Assembly (NCBI RefSeq): GCF_005145045.1
Contig: NZ_CP039693.1
Span: 332,699-396,698 of the forward strand
DNA from: Agrobacterium larrymoorei
GTDB lineage: Bacteria; Pseudomonadota; Alphaproteobacteria; Rhizobiales; Rhizobiaceae
DNA: 64,000 nucleotides
Reading direction: 5' to 3'
Within the stretch, counting starts at the first letter, position 1. The number at the start of each line of letters is the position of its first letter. Shown here one piece after another: positions 1 through 12,237 of this stretch. The notes beneath the pieces were generated by a model that ran no database searches, had not been told where the DNA came from, and saw only the letters and a program-made list of their open reading frames with translations. Made by a program: the position numbers and the translations under genes.

Positions 1-689
1 GACATGGTGGACATGATGATGACGCCGATCACGATTGGGTCGAGCCAGAGATTTTTTGCTGGAATGGCATCGTGATTATCGACGGCAGCCGCCTTGCCAT
101 CTTTCTTTGTAAGGACCGTCACCGCCAACCAGAAGCCAGCATGCGATCCAAACATGGCCGATCACGCCGCAAAACAGGAAACCGACGCGCCAGCCATGGT
201 TCAGGATGAAGCAGGTCAAGATCGGGCCACCCGCCAGCAGGCCGACGCTGATGCCCTGCACCACGATGGCACCGGGAACGCTGCGCTTTTGCGGATGAAA
301 CCAGTTCTGGCAGGCATGAAGTGCGGTCGGCGGCCGGGGCCTTCGCCTTAGGCCAAGCAGGATGCGGCAAGCAATCAGCGCCGTGACCGAGCTGGTAAAA
401 TAGATAGCGATCTGAGCGACCGACCAGATCAGGGCGAGGAGCACGAGGATACATTTCACCGGAATCCGCCCGATGACGAAAAGGCCGACCAGCACGCCGG
501 AAATGGAGAAAAGCAGGAAGAAGTTGCTGCCGATCAAGCCGAACTGCTGCGGCGAGATACTCAGCGCCTTCATCATCGGACTGCGGAGAGACCGAAGACC
601 AGTTTGTCGAAGAAGTTCAGCGTCTGAAACAGGAAAAGCATGAACAGGACGACGTAAGGCCTTAAATTACTTGTTGATTTTTCTGTCAT
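1..689 (-). pseudogene. MFS transporter, frameshifted and cut by the window edge
   Basis: The reading frame starts at an ATG at 687-689 with a GGGAGG ribosome binding site just upstream. It encodes a typical major facilitator N-terminus (LNFFDKLVFGLSAV), then hits a stop. Adding one C near 580 restores the frame into MMKALSISPQQFGLIGS and several membrane helices. A second disturbance at about 335-350 turns the usual GEGP-PT motif of the anion:cation symporter family into arginine-rich sequence, with the frame recovering by a compensating change. A third, an extra A in an A-run near 100-106, ends the long frame. Removing it lets the protein continue as DGKAAAVDNHDAIP and beyond into the window edge. 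Three independent lesions argue for a decayed gene rather than one sequencing error. The substrate is unknown. Confidence 0.75.
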
Positions 690-3639
<2,950 letters not shown>

Positions 3640-3692
3640 GGTTGCATGGCAAGCCTTGGCTCATCGCTGAGGGCAGATAATAACCTGATTTT

Positions 3693-3727
3693 AAAAGCCG
3701 CCGAAGCCAGTGCTTCGGTGGCTTTTT
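3693..3727 (+). terminator. Rho-independent terminator after the chemotaxis receptor
   Basis: A long stem (3693-3707 pairing with 3712-3726, loop CAGT) has one mismatch, begins with AAAAGCC and ends with GGCTTTTT. The flanking A- and T-runs allow it to work in both directions, 54 bases after the receptor stop and ahead of the leftward gene ending at 3863. Confidence 0.85.
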
Positions 3728-3862
3728 CTATCAGGGTCGCACCCCGTCGATTGATCGTCGCTGCGATAGAGGCAGTAAGCTTGCTCGCAACGGTAACATC
3801 GGGACTACGGTTCGGAAGCCCCGACGACTGCGAACGTGCAGGGCGTTCTCACATCGCGCTTT

Positions 3863-5185
3863 TTATTTTCCAAGGCTGTCGAGCACGAGCTTGAGCTTGT
3901 CTAGGAAGAGGTCGGCATGCTCGCGTGCGAAGACCAGCGGCGGGCGGATTTTTAGTATGTTGGCATTCGGGCCAGATGCGCTGATCAGAACGTGACGTTC
4001 CCGCAAGCCGTTGACGATCCGGGAGGTCAGGGCAGCATCCGGCTTTTTCGTTGCCGTATCGGAAACGATTTCCACGCCGATGAAGAGGCCTGAGCCGCGG
4101 ACATTGCCGATCACCGACTGTGGTCCTGCGAGGTTTGAAAGTCCGTCCATAAGATAGCGACCGACTTCCAGTGCATTTTGCTGCAAGCCCTCGATTTTGA
4201 TCGTATCCAGAACGGCTCTACCGGCGGCTGCCGCAATCGGGTTGCCGCCGAAGGTATTGAAGTATCGCGCCTGCGGGCCGAATTGCGCAATCACTTCTGG
4301 CTTCATCACGATGCCCGCCATGGGATAGCCATTGCCCATAGGCTTGCCGAGCGTCACCATATCCGGCATCACGCCGTGGCGCTGGAAGCCCCACATCGCT
4401 TCACCGGTTCTACCGAAGCCCGGCTGAACTTCATCGGCGATGAACAGACCGCCAGCCTCGTGGATCGCATCGACAGCAGGCTTCAGGAAGCCCTTCGGAC
4501 CGGCGAAGATGCCGTCGCTGGAAAAGATCGTGTCTACGATAAAAAGCGCAGGCTTGATGCCGTGACGCTTCAGATCCGCGATTGCGCGCCTTACGTCCGC
4601 GCCAAATTTCTGTGCCATGTCTTCGGGCGAATAACGATAGCTATCCGGTGCCGGGACGGTACGGACATGGGCGCCGAGGGTCACGGATTCTCCGAGCGAA
4701 GCCGAGAATTCAGCAACAGCGCTGGTCAGCCCATGATAGGCAAGTTCGGTCGCGATGACGCCCGTGCCACCGGTGACGAAGCGGGCGATGCGGAAGGCAA
4801 GGTCATTTGCCTCGCTGCCCGTGCAGGTGAACATCGCCTGGCTCAGTTCATCGGGAAAAGTTGCGGTCAGCTCTTCGGCATATTCGATGATGCCTTCATG
4901 CAGATAGCGCGTGTGGGTATTGAGGATCGCCGTCTGCGCGGTGATCGCTTCAACGACGCGCGGATGGCAGTGGCCCAGCGAAGCGACGTTATTATAGGCA
5001 TCCAGATATTGCGTGCCTGCCGTGTCATAGAGAAAGACGCCCTCACCCCGCACGAGGTGCAGAGGCTTTTCGTAGAAAAGGCGATATGCCGGGCCTAGAA
5101 CCTTGTTTCGCCTTGCAATCAAAGCCTTTTCGGCCTCATCCAGACGTTCGAAATCATCGCGCGAAAAAGCGTTGACCATAGACAT
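3863..5185 (-). CDS. Class III PLP enzyme, amine-phosphate phospholyase-like (AGXT2L family)
   Basis: A 440-residue fold-type I PLP enzyme of aminotransferase class III. The PLP lysine is K281 in TLGKPMGNG and the ring-nitrogen aspartate is D251 in DEVQPGFGRTG; CTGSEAND lies near 121-128. The long run GEAMWGFQRHGVMPD followed by TLGKPMGNGYP is characteristic of the AGXT2L branch (ethanolamine-phosphate and 5-phosphohydroxylysine phospholyases) rather than ordinary omega-transaminases. These enzymes eliminate phosphate and ammonia from a phosphorylated hydroxy-amine to give an aldehyde. The gene follows the kinase-like gene with only 3 bases between stop and ATG (ribosome binding site GAGGG), so kinase and lyase probably act in sequence. 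The lyase activity is inferred; a true aminotransferase remains possible. Confidence 0.85.
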   Translation of the reverse strand: MSMVNAFSRDDFERLDEAEKALIARRNKVLGPAYRLFYEKPLHLVRGEGVFLYDTAGTQYLDAYNNVASLGHCHPRVVEAITAQTAILNTHTRYLHEGIIEYAEELTATFPDELSQAMFTCTGSEANDLAFRIARFVTGGTGVIATELAYHGLTSAVAEFSASLGESVTLGAHVRTVPAPDSYRYSPEDMAQKFGADVRRAIADLKRHGIKPALFIVDTIFSSDGIFAGPKGFLKPAVDAIHEAGGLFIADEVQPGFGRTGEAMWGFQRHGVMPDMVTLGKPMGNGYPMAGIVMKPEVIAQFGPQARYFNTFGGNPIAAAAGRAVLDTIKIEGLQQNALEVGRYLMDGLSNLAGPQSVIGNVRGSGLFIGVEIVSDTATKKPDAALTSRIVNGLRERHVLISASGPNANILKIRPPLVFAREHADLFLDKLKLVLDSLGK

Positions 5186-5188
5186 GTT

Positions 5189-6232
5189 TCAAGCCCTCGA
5201 AAGATTTGACGCAAGGCTTTTCAACCCGGCGGATGTGAGTTGCGGAATGTGTTGCAGGGAACGCCATGCGGAAGCATGGTTTCTCATGATGTAATCGCGG
5301 TTGTCGGGAAAAAGCGCCGAGCGCCACTCCGCTATGACGATGGACATGGCCAGACGGCAGCGGGTGAGAAGAGGCAGAAGCTCTATTTCGTCGGCTTGCA
5401 ACGGACGCACGGCAACGAAGCCTTCCAGAAAGGCCTGCGCCCTCTCCTGCCAGTTATCGGTTGCGAGATGGTAAGAGAGCGCGACTGCCACATCGTTGAT
5501 AAGAGGTGCTTCGACCATATCGCCGAAGTCGATGATACCCGAGACCTCGGAAGGAGCATCCGGCTGCATGAGGATATTGTGTGGATTGAAATCGTTGTGA
5601 ATGATCTGGCGGCGCTTTAGCGCCCTTATCGAGGGTAGTGCGATCTCGAATTCTTCGAGCACCGCCTCGACAGCTTTTCGGCGTTCCGCTCCCACGAAGC
5701 TGGTAAAGGCGCGCAGATCCAAGGTGTGGGATATGTCCCACATTAGCTTTCCGCAGGGCGGTCGTCCGCCATAATCTTTAAGCCCTAGCCCCAACTGCGC
5801 CAGTGCCGAGCCTACATTTCGGCTTTGCCTCGCCGTTGCGGGCGTTCGGTACTGCAAGTCGCCGCGAAGGAAGGTGAGCAGACGCATGATGCGTGGCCCG
5901 TCGACCGTTTGAAGCGCGTGGCTCTCTTTGCCGTTTCGCGTCAGCACGAGGCGAGGCACTGGAACATGAGGAGCAGCTTTGGCCAGATGCAGCAGCGCGC
6001 CATCCTGAAATTCGAGAGCCGCTGGTTCTTCTGCGGCATTGGCGATCTTCAGCGTGAATTCAACGCCGTCCTCACGCGTGAACAGGAAAGTTTCGTCGCG
6101 TTCGCTCGATAATCTCTTGGTAGAGCCGGTAAAGCCATAGATTTCGAATGCATGCTGGCTCACCGTCAAGAGCGGCGTCACAGTCAGCGAAGCGGAGATG
6201 GCGTCCTCTTTGGACGTCGCGGCTGCTTCCAC
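5189..6232 (-). CDS. Aminoglycoside-phosphotransferase-fold small-molecule kinase (hydroxylysine-kinase-like)
   Basis: The protein has the APH/choline-kinase fold. The catalytic loop HNDFNPHN lies near residue 208 and the metal-binding DFG-type motif (IIDFGDM) near 235. Substrates of this fold include choline, homoserine, aminoglycosides and 5-hydroxylysine. With a phospholyase-like enzyme directly downstream, the best parallel is the mammalian hydroxylysine kinase/phospholyase pair, so it may phosphorylate the hydroxyl of a hydroxy-amine taken up by the nearby ABC system. I place the start at the GTG at 6232, five bases after GGGGGAG. The longer frame would begin at a TTG at 6253 that lacks a ribosome binding site. 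It is divergent from the GntR gene and shares its operator region. The substrate is not known. Confidence 0.8.
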   Translation of the reverse strand: MEAAATSKEDAISASLTVTPLLTVSQHAFEIYGFTGSTKRLSSERDETFLFTREDGVEFTLKIANAAEEPAALEFQDGALLHLAKAAPHVPVPRLVLTRNGKESHALQTVDGPRIMRLLTFLRGDLQYRTPATARQSRNVGSALAQLGLGLKDYGGRPPCGKLMWDISHTLDLRAFTSFVGAERRKAVEAVLEEFEIALPSIRALKRRQIIHNDFNPHNILMQPDAPSEVSGIIDFGDMVEAPLINDVAVALSYHLATDNWQERAQAFLEGFVAVRPLQADEIELLPLLTRCRLAMSIVIAEWRSALFPDNRDYIMRNHASAWRSLQHIPQLTSAGLKSLASNLSRA

Positions 6233-6292
6233 CTGTCTCCCCCATATTGCCAATCAAGACCAAACTGATATGAGTGATGTAACATAAAATTA

Positions 6293-6309
6293 TGATGCAT
6301 CAAGCATCA
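6293..6309. promoter_or_regulatory. GntR operator 1 (palindrome TGATGCATCA)
   Basis: TGATGCATCAAGCATCA lies between the divergent kinase and GntR genes. Its first ten bases are a perfect palindrome and an extra CATCA half follows. The same 17 bases recur with one change at 7037-7053. GntR/FCD regulators usually bind short palindromes next to their own gene, so this is the likely autoregulatory and divergent operator. Confidence 0.7.
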
Positions 6310-6328
6310 AATTGGGTCGGGAGGTTTT

Positions 6329-6994
6329 ATGCCGGAATTTTCTCCGCTGGACTATGAGAGCTTGAGCAACACGGTCTACTCCGCCATGTGCGATGCGCTC
6401 ATGCAGGGGCGCTTTCAACCCGGCGAGCGCCTGAAGATCCGCGATCTGGCCGAGCAGTTCGGCACCAGTGTCACGCCCATCCGCGATGCGATCCTGCGGC
6501 TTGCCAATGACGAAGCGCTGATCTTCCGCTCGCCGCGGGATATTCGGATTCCCGACATGAAACAGGCACGCTACCGGGAAATCAGGTCAATTCGTGTGAA
6601 GCTTGAAGGATTGGCGGCAGAAACCGCAGCGCAAACGGCGACTGCCAAGGATATTGCAGCGCTGGAGCAGGTTTTACGCGACAATGAGCAGGCCATTGCC
6701 GATGGAGATGGTCTAAAGGGTGCTGCGCTCAATCAGGCATTCCACTTCATGCTGCCGCAAATTGCCGGGCTGCCTGTGCTTAACGGCATATTGAGGCGCC
6801 TCTGGCTTCAGATGGGTCCGCACATATCGGACGTTTACATTCCTGCCGGACGCGCGATGATCGATCATCATTATCCGGTTGTGGATGCTCTTAAGCGACA
6901 TGACTCGGCTGCGGCGGCCATGGCGATCATCGATGACATATTGCTTGGCGGGAAGCCTATCCTGGAGCGCATCACCACCCGGGAAGAAAATTAA
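6329..6994 (+). CDS. GntR-family (FCD) transcriptional regulator
   Basis: A 221-residue DNA-binding regulator. The N-terminal winged helix (about 15-75) contains FQPGERLKIRDLAEQFG and VTPIRDAILRL, the typical GntR recognition-helix arrangement. The C-terminal all-helical FCD domain (about 90-210) carries histidines expected for metal/ligand binding (the HFMLP region and DHHYPVVDAL). The ATG follows GGGAGG. It is divergent from the kinase/lyase operon and immediately upstream of the dehydrogenase and ABC genes. Matching palindromes in both control regions suggest it governs both transcripts, probably as a repressor released by the substrate or an intermediate. Confidence 0.92.
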   Translation: MPEFSPLDYESLSNTVYSAMCDALMQGRFQPGERLKIRDLAEQFGTSVTPIRDAILRLANDEALIFRSPRDIRIPDMKQARYREIRSIRVKLEGLAAETAAQTATAKDIAALEQVLRDNEQAIADGDGLKGAALNQAFHFMLPQIAGLPVLNGILRRLWLQMGPHISDVYIPAGRAMIDHHYPVVDALKRHDSAAAAMAIIDDILLGGKPILERITTREEN

Positions 6995-7036
6995 TCCGGC
7001 GAAAATGACCTGTTGCATTTCCCAAATGGGCTAATA

Positions 7037-7053
7037 TGATGCATCAAACATCA
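7037..7053. promoter_or_regulatory. GntR operator 2 (TGATGCATCAAACATCA)
   Basis: This is a copy of the 6293-6309 element with a single base changed. It ends directly at the AAGGAG ribosome binding site of the dehydrogenase gene, so bound repressor would sit over the transcript start. It also contains an ATG at 7036 that would give a ten-residue N-terminal extension; the operator overlap is one reason to reject that start. Confidence 0.7.
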
Positions 7054-7065
7054 AGGAGCGGCGGT

Positions 7066-7806
7066 ATGAGCGAAGATCGACCTTACATGCTACTGACCGG
7101 TGCGAGCCGCGGCATCGGCCACGCCACCGTCAAGCTCTTTCAGGCCAAGGGGTGGCGAATCCTCACCGTTTCCCGCCAGCCGTTTTCCGAGGAATGCGCA
7201 TGGCCTTCGGCCCGCGAAAGCCACATCCAGGCCGACCTTGCCGACTTAAGCCAGATCGACCGCCTCGTTGATACTGTGCGCGAAAGATTGCCGAAGGGCA
7301 AGCTGCAAGCGCTCGTCAACAATGCCGGTATTTCGCCGAAGGGACCGGAGAAAAGCCGTCTCGGCGTTGCCGAAACGGCTGCCGACGTGTGGACGCAGGT
7401 GATGAACGTCAACCTCATCTCGACTGCACTTCTGGCCCGGGCACTTCTGCCGGAGCTTGAAGCGGCAAAGGGTTCGATCGTCAACGTCACCTCGATTGCG
7501 GGATCGCGCGTGCACCCATTCGCGGGCGTTGCCTATGCGGCCTCCAAGGCGGCGCTGGCTTCCCTGACACGCGAAATGGCGCATGAATTCGGCCGTTTCG
7601 GTGTGCGGGCAAATGCCATTGCTCCGGGGGAAATCGAGACGTCGATCCTTTCGCCAGGCACCGATGAGCTGGTTGCCGCAGAGGTGCCGATGGGCAGGCT
7701 GGGGGAGCCGAAGGAAGTGGCGGAAACCATCTATTTCCTTTGCTCGGAGCAGTCCTCCTATATCACCGGAGCCGAAATCCACATCAATGGAGGACAGCAC
7801 GTTTGA
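7066..7806 (+). CDS. Short-chain dehydrogenase/reductase (SDR)
   Basis: A 246-residue classical SDR. It has the cofactor motif TGASRGIG (11-18), the structural NNAG motif (85-88) and the catalytic residues S143, Y157 and K161 (YAASK). The C-terminal NGGQHV end is typical of the family. It would interconvert an alcohol and a ketone or aldehyde with NAD(P)H. I chose the ATG at 7066, seven bases after AAGGAG. As the first gene after operator 2 and upstream of the importer, it probably acts on the substrate or on a carbonyl made by the phospholyase or aminotransferase. The substrate cannot be named from sequence. Confidence 0.88.
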   Translation: MSEDRPYMLLTGASRGIGHATVKLFQAKGWRILTVSRQPFSEECAWPSARESHIQADLADLSQIDRLVDTVRERLPKGKLQALVNNAGISPKGPEKSRLGVAETAADVWTQVMNVNLISTALLARALLPELEAAKGSIVNVTSIAGSRVHPFAGVAYAASKAALASLTREMAHEFGRFGVRANAIAPGEIETSILSPGTDELVAAEVPMGRLGEPKEVAETIYFLCSEQSSYITGAEIHINGGQHV

Positions 7807-8016
7807 CCCTGTTGGCGGGCCGAACATCCGCCGCCGGTCAGAAGAATGCATACGATACTCTCCGCCGCCTTCCAAAGGAAAAGGGAAGACCGGCGGGCGA
7901 CAGGCAGGGCTCGTGACATTGCAAAAGCCAAGCACGAGATTTGCCGAGAACTTGAGGAATTCAATCCGGGCCGAGCAACCGATGCCGGTCCCTCTCAGGA
8001 CGAAAAGGGGAACATA

Positions 8017-9069
8017 ATGAAGCAGTTCAAGAAATTTTCCGTGCTTGCGGCGACAGCCGCCGCCCTGACGCTGACCCAGAGCCTGCCAGCCTTCAGCCGC
8101 GATCTGACCGTCGTCTCCTGGGGTGGTACCTATCAGGATGCGCAGCGCAAGATTTACTTCAAGCCTTTCTCCGAAAAGATCGGCAAGCCGGTTCTGGACG
8201 AGGCGTGGGATGGTGGCATCGGTGTCATTCAATCCAAGGTCAAGGCTGGCGCACCGAACTGGGATGCCGTGCAGGTCGAGGCGGAAGAGCTGGCTCTCGG
8301 TTGCGCCGATGGTCTCTACGAAAAGATCGACTGGGACAAGATGGGCGGCAAGGACAAGTTCCTGCCAACGGCCGTCAACGACTGTGGCGTCGGCGCAATC
8401 GTCTGGTCAACCGCCATTGCCTATGACGGCGCAAAGCTGAAGGAAGGCCCGAAATCCTGGCAGGACTTCTGGAACGTGGAGAAATTTCCGGGCAAGCGCT
8501 CGTTGCGCAAAGGCCCGAAATATACACTCGAATTCGCTCTTCTGGCGGACGGCGTTTCCAAGGATGAGCTTTACGATGTTCTCTCCACCGAGGAAGGCGT
8601 CAACCGCGCGTTCAAGAAACTCGATGAGTTGAAGCCGAACATCGTCTGGTGGGAATCCGGTGCGCAGCCCTTGCAGTTTCTGGCATCGGGCGAAGTGGTG
8701 ATGACATCCGCCTATAATGGCCGCATTACCGGCATCAACCGCACCGAGGGCAAGAATTTCAAGGTCGTCTGGCCGGGCAGCATCTATGCCGTCGATAGCT
8801 GGGTGGTGTTGAAAGATGCGGCAAACAAGGCCGAGGCGCAGGATTTCATCGCTTTCGCAAGCCTGCCGGAACACCAGTCCAAGCTTCCTGAATTCGTGGC
8901 CTACGGTCTGCCGAACAAGGAAGCCGCTTCCAAGGTACCGGCAGAATACGCCAAGGACCTGCCGACGGAGCCCGCCAACATGACGGATGCGATCCCGCTC
9001 AATGTCGATTTCTGGATCGACAATGCTGAATCCCTTACCCAGCGCTTCAACGCCTGGCTGGCCAAGTAA
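8017..9069 (+). CDS. Periplasmic substrate-binding protein, spermidine/putrescine type
   Basis: A 350-residue extracytoplasmic receptor of the PotD/PotF-like group. A Sec signal peptide occupies about residues 1-28 (hydrophobic core AATAAALTLT, cleavage near AFS), followed by the family opening DLTVVSWGGTYQDA. The frame is open upstream, but the ATG at 8017 follows AAGGGG and starts the signal peptide, so longer versions are wrong. It is the first gene of a four-gene importer (binding protein, ATPase, two permeases), with a stem-loop directly after it. Given the neighbours, the ligand is probably an amine or hydroxy-amine rather than a classical polyamine. Confidence 0.9.
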   Translation: MKQFKKFSVLAATAAALTLTQSLPAFSRDLTVVSWGGTYQDAQRKIYFKPFSEKIGKPVLDEAWDGGIGVIQSKVKAGAPNWDAVQVEAEELALGCADGLYEKIDWDKMGGKDKFLPTAVNDCGVGAIVWSTAIAYDGAKLKEGPKSWQDFWNVEKFPGKRSLRKGPKYTLEFALLADGVSKDELYDVLSTEEGVNRAFKKLDELKPNIVWWESGAQPLQFLASGEVVMTSAYNGRITGINRTEGKNFKVVWPGSIYAVDSWVVLKDAANKAEAQDFIAFASLPEHQSKLPEFVAYGLPNKEAASKVPAEYAKDLPTEPANMTDAIPLNVDFWIDNAESLTQRFNAWLAK

Positions 9070-9084
9070 GCTTTAGTACCCTCA

Positions 9085-9109
9085 CAGGGCACCGCGTGTC
9101 GGTGTCCTG
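9085..9109 (+). terminator. Intercistronic stem-loop after the binding-protein gene
   Basis: CAGGGCACCG (9085-9094) pairs with CGGTGTCCTG (9100-9109) over ten base pairs including one G-U, with a five-base loop. No T-run follows. It is better read as an mRNA-stabilising or attenuating hairpin that keeps the binding protein more abundant than the membrane parts. Confidence 0.55.
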
Positions 9110-9166
9110 CTTCAGCTACGACACGTCCTGCTCCCTTTTATTGCCGGGGCAGTCGATGGAGTTTCC

Positions 9167-10230
<1,064 letters not shown>

Positions 10231-10234
<4 letters not shown>

Positions 10235-11409
10235 GTGGTTTCTCGCAACGCACCGCTCGCTCACTTCTGCTTCTCGCGCCGCTTCTCCTCTTTCTCATCG
10301 GCTTCTTCATCTGGCCGCTTCTCAGCATGGTGTCTCAATCGGTTTCGGATACGGCGGTGCTGCGTCTTCTGCCCAAAAGTGCCGAAATCGTCGCTGACTG
10401 GGATCGGCAGACGCCACCGACGAGTGAGATGCAGACGGCGCTGATTTCAGATTTGAAGGCGGTGGACGATACGCAGGCGCTGGGCGACATGGTTCGCCGC
10501 CTCAACAGCGCCCGCCCCGGCTTTCGCACACTGATGTCGAAAACAACGAGTGCTTTGGCAGATAGTGCAGCGTCACCTGTCGATCTTGTTTCCGTAGACA
10601 AAAGATGGGGGCAGCCTGACTATTGGATCGCGATTGCGGATGCACTTTCGCCGATCACGGATCGCAATCTGCTTGCAGCAGTCGATCTTGGCCGCAATTC
10701 CGCTGGGGACATCGAGCATCTCCCCGCCGATCAATCCGTCAACGGTGTCATTCTCGCTCGTACCTTCTGGATTGCAGCGCTGGTAACGCTCGCCTGCGTC
10801 CTCATCGGCTTTCCCTATGCACTGATTGCAGCCTCCCTCGAAGGCTGGAAGCGCGATCTCATGCTGGGCGCGGTGCTTCTGCCGCTCTGGACATCGCTTC
10901 TGGTGCGAACGGCGGCATGGTTCATTCTGCTTCAAGAGCAGGGGCTGATCAACGAAATGCTGCAATGGATCGGCCTGATAAATGCTCCGCTACCGCTGAT
11001 CTTCAACCGTATCGGCGTGATCATCGCCATGACGCATGTGCTTCTGCCGTTCATGGTTTTGCCGATCTATTCGGTGCTGATCACCATACCGCGCAACCTC
11101 ATGCCCGCCGCAGCTTCGCTCGGTGCTCATCCCCTTCGGGCCTTCATCAAGGTTCTTCTGCCGCTCAGCCTGCGTGGCGTGGCCTCCGGTTGCCTGCTCG
11201 TCTTCATCTCGGCCATCGGCTATTACATCACCCCCGCTTTGATCGGCGGTCCGGGAGATCAGATGATTTCTTCCGTCATCGCATTCTATGCGACGGGAAC
11301 CGCGAACTGGGGAATGGCAGGCGCGCTCGGTGTCGTGCTGCTTGTCGCAACGCTCGTGCTTTACAGTGTCTATGCCCGGCTTTCGGCGGAAGAGCAGAGG
11401 AAGTACTGA
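10231..11409 (+). CDS. ABC importer permease 1, PotB-type with a large periplasmic insertion
   Basis: A 392-residue inner-membrane permease. The first helix (about 10-35) is followed by roughly 130 mostly polar residues before the second helix. The remaining helices and the EAA-type loop (AAASLGAHPLRAFIKVLLPL) are those of the PotB family, which is usually nearer 280-320 residues. The ATG overlaps the ATPase stop (ATGA), which fixes the start. The extra region must lie outside the cytoplasm and could help dock the binding protein. The second permease follows after 2 bases. Confidence 0.9.
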
Positions 11410-11411
11410 CC

Positions 11412-12197
11412 ATGACGCTCAGAATTCTCAAGCCACTCTTTGCCGTTGCCGCCATTCTTTTCCTGATCGCGCCGCTTCTCGCAATCCTGCCCCTCGCCTT
11501 TACATCAAGCGTCATCCTCACCTACCCAATTCCCTCGTGGTCGCTGCGATGGCTGGAGGAACTGTTCACGGCAGATTCCTGGCGTCGGGCGATCATCAAT
11601 AGCCTCATCATCGCGTCCGGCACCACGCTGCTCGCGGTCATTCTCGGAACATTGGCAGCGCTTGGCTTGCGCAACCGCCGCCTGTTTTTCAAGGGTACGA
11701 TCCGCACCCTGTTTTTGCTGCCGATGGTGGTTCCGGCTGTCGTCCTTGGCGTTGGCATGCAGGTTCTGCTCGCCCGCTTCGGGCTCACCAACAGCTATAT
11801 AGGCGTTATCATCGCCCATACCGTCGTGGCTGTCCCCTTCGTCGTCGTCAGTGTCAGCGGGGCACTGGCCGGTATCGATGAGCGGGTGGAGCTTGCCGCC
11901 GAACGTCTCGGCGCCTCGCCCGCCACCGTCTTCCGCCGCGTTACCTTGCCTCTTGCCATGCCGGGCGTTCTCTCCGGCGCGGTGCTGGCCTTTGCAACGT
12001 CACTGGATGAGGTGGTTTTGACGCTCTTCGTCGCCGGTCCCAATCAAAGGACGCTGGCGCGTGAAATGTTCTCCAGCATCCGCGAGAACATCAGCCCTGC
12101 CATTGCAGCGGCGGCCTTCCTGTTCATCACGGCAACCCTTTTGGCCGGCGCCCTGGCCATGATCTTCAGGCATATGAGAAAAGCGACAACCGGCTGA
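11412..12197 (+). CDS. ABC importer permease 2, PotC-type
   Basis: A 261-residue permease with about six membrane helices and the EAA loop (AAERLGASPATVFRRVTLPL) that couples to the ATPase. It pairs with the upstream permease to form the channel. The ATG lies two bases after the previous stop. A longer open frame extends upstream through the first permease gene but is only its shadow. The operon ends here at a perfect hairpin. Confidence 0.92.
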   Translation: MTLRILKPLFAVAAILFLIAPLLAILPLAFTSSVILTYPIPSWSLRWLEELFTADSWRRAIINSLIIASGTTLLAVILGTLAALGLRNRRLFFKGTIRTLFLLPMVVPAVVLGVGMQVLLARFGLTNSYIGVIIAHTVVAVPFVVVSVSGALAGIDERVELAAERLGASPATVFRRVTLPLAMPGVLSGAVLAFATSLDEVVLTLFVAGPNQRTLAREMFSSIRENISPAIAAAAFLFITATLLAGALAMIFRHMRKATTG

Positions 12198-12200
12198 GGC

Positions 12201-12228
12201 AGATCCGGCAGCTTTCGCTGCCGGATCT
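12201..12228. terminator. Bidirectional terminator hairpin
   Basis: AGATCCGGCAGC (12201-12212) and GCTGCCGGATCT (12217-12228) form a perfect 12-base-pair stem with loop TTTC. It sits between the convergent permease and aminotransferase genes. Only a weak T-run follows on the + strand. Confidence 0.7.
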
Positions 12229-12237
12229 CTATTCCTG

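Noticed and set aside
3646..3894. Rightward frame of 82 codons after the chemotaxis receptor
   Set aside because: It runs through the strong terminator and into the end of the opposite-strand PLP enzyme gene.
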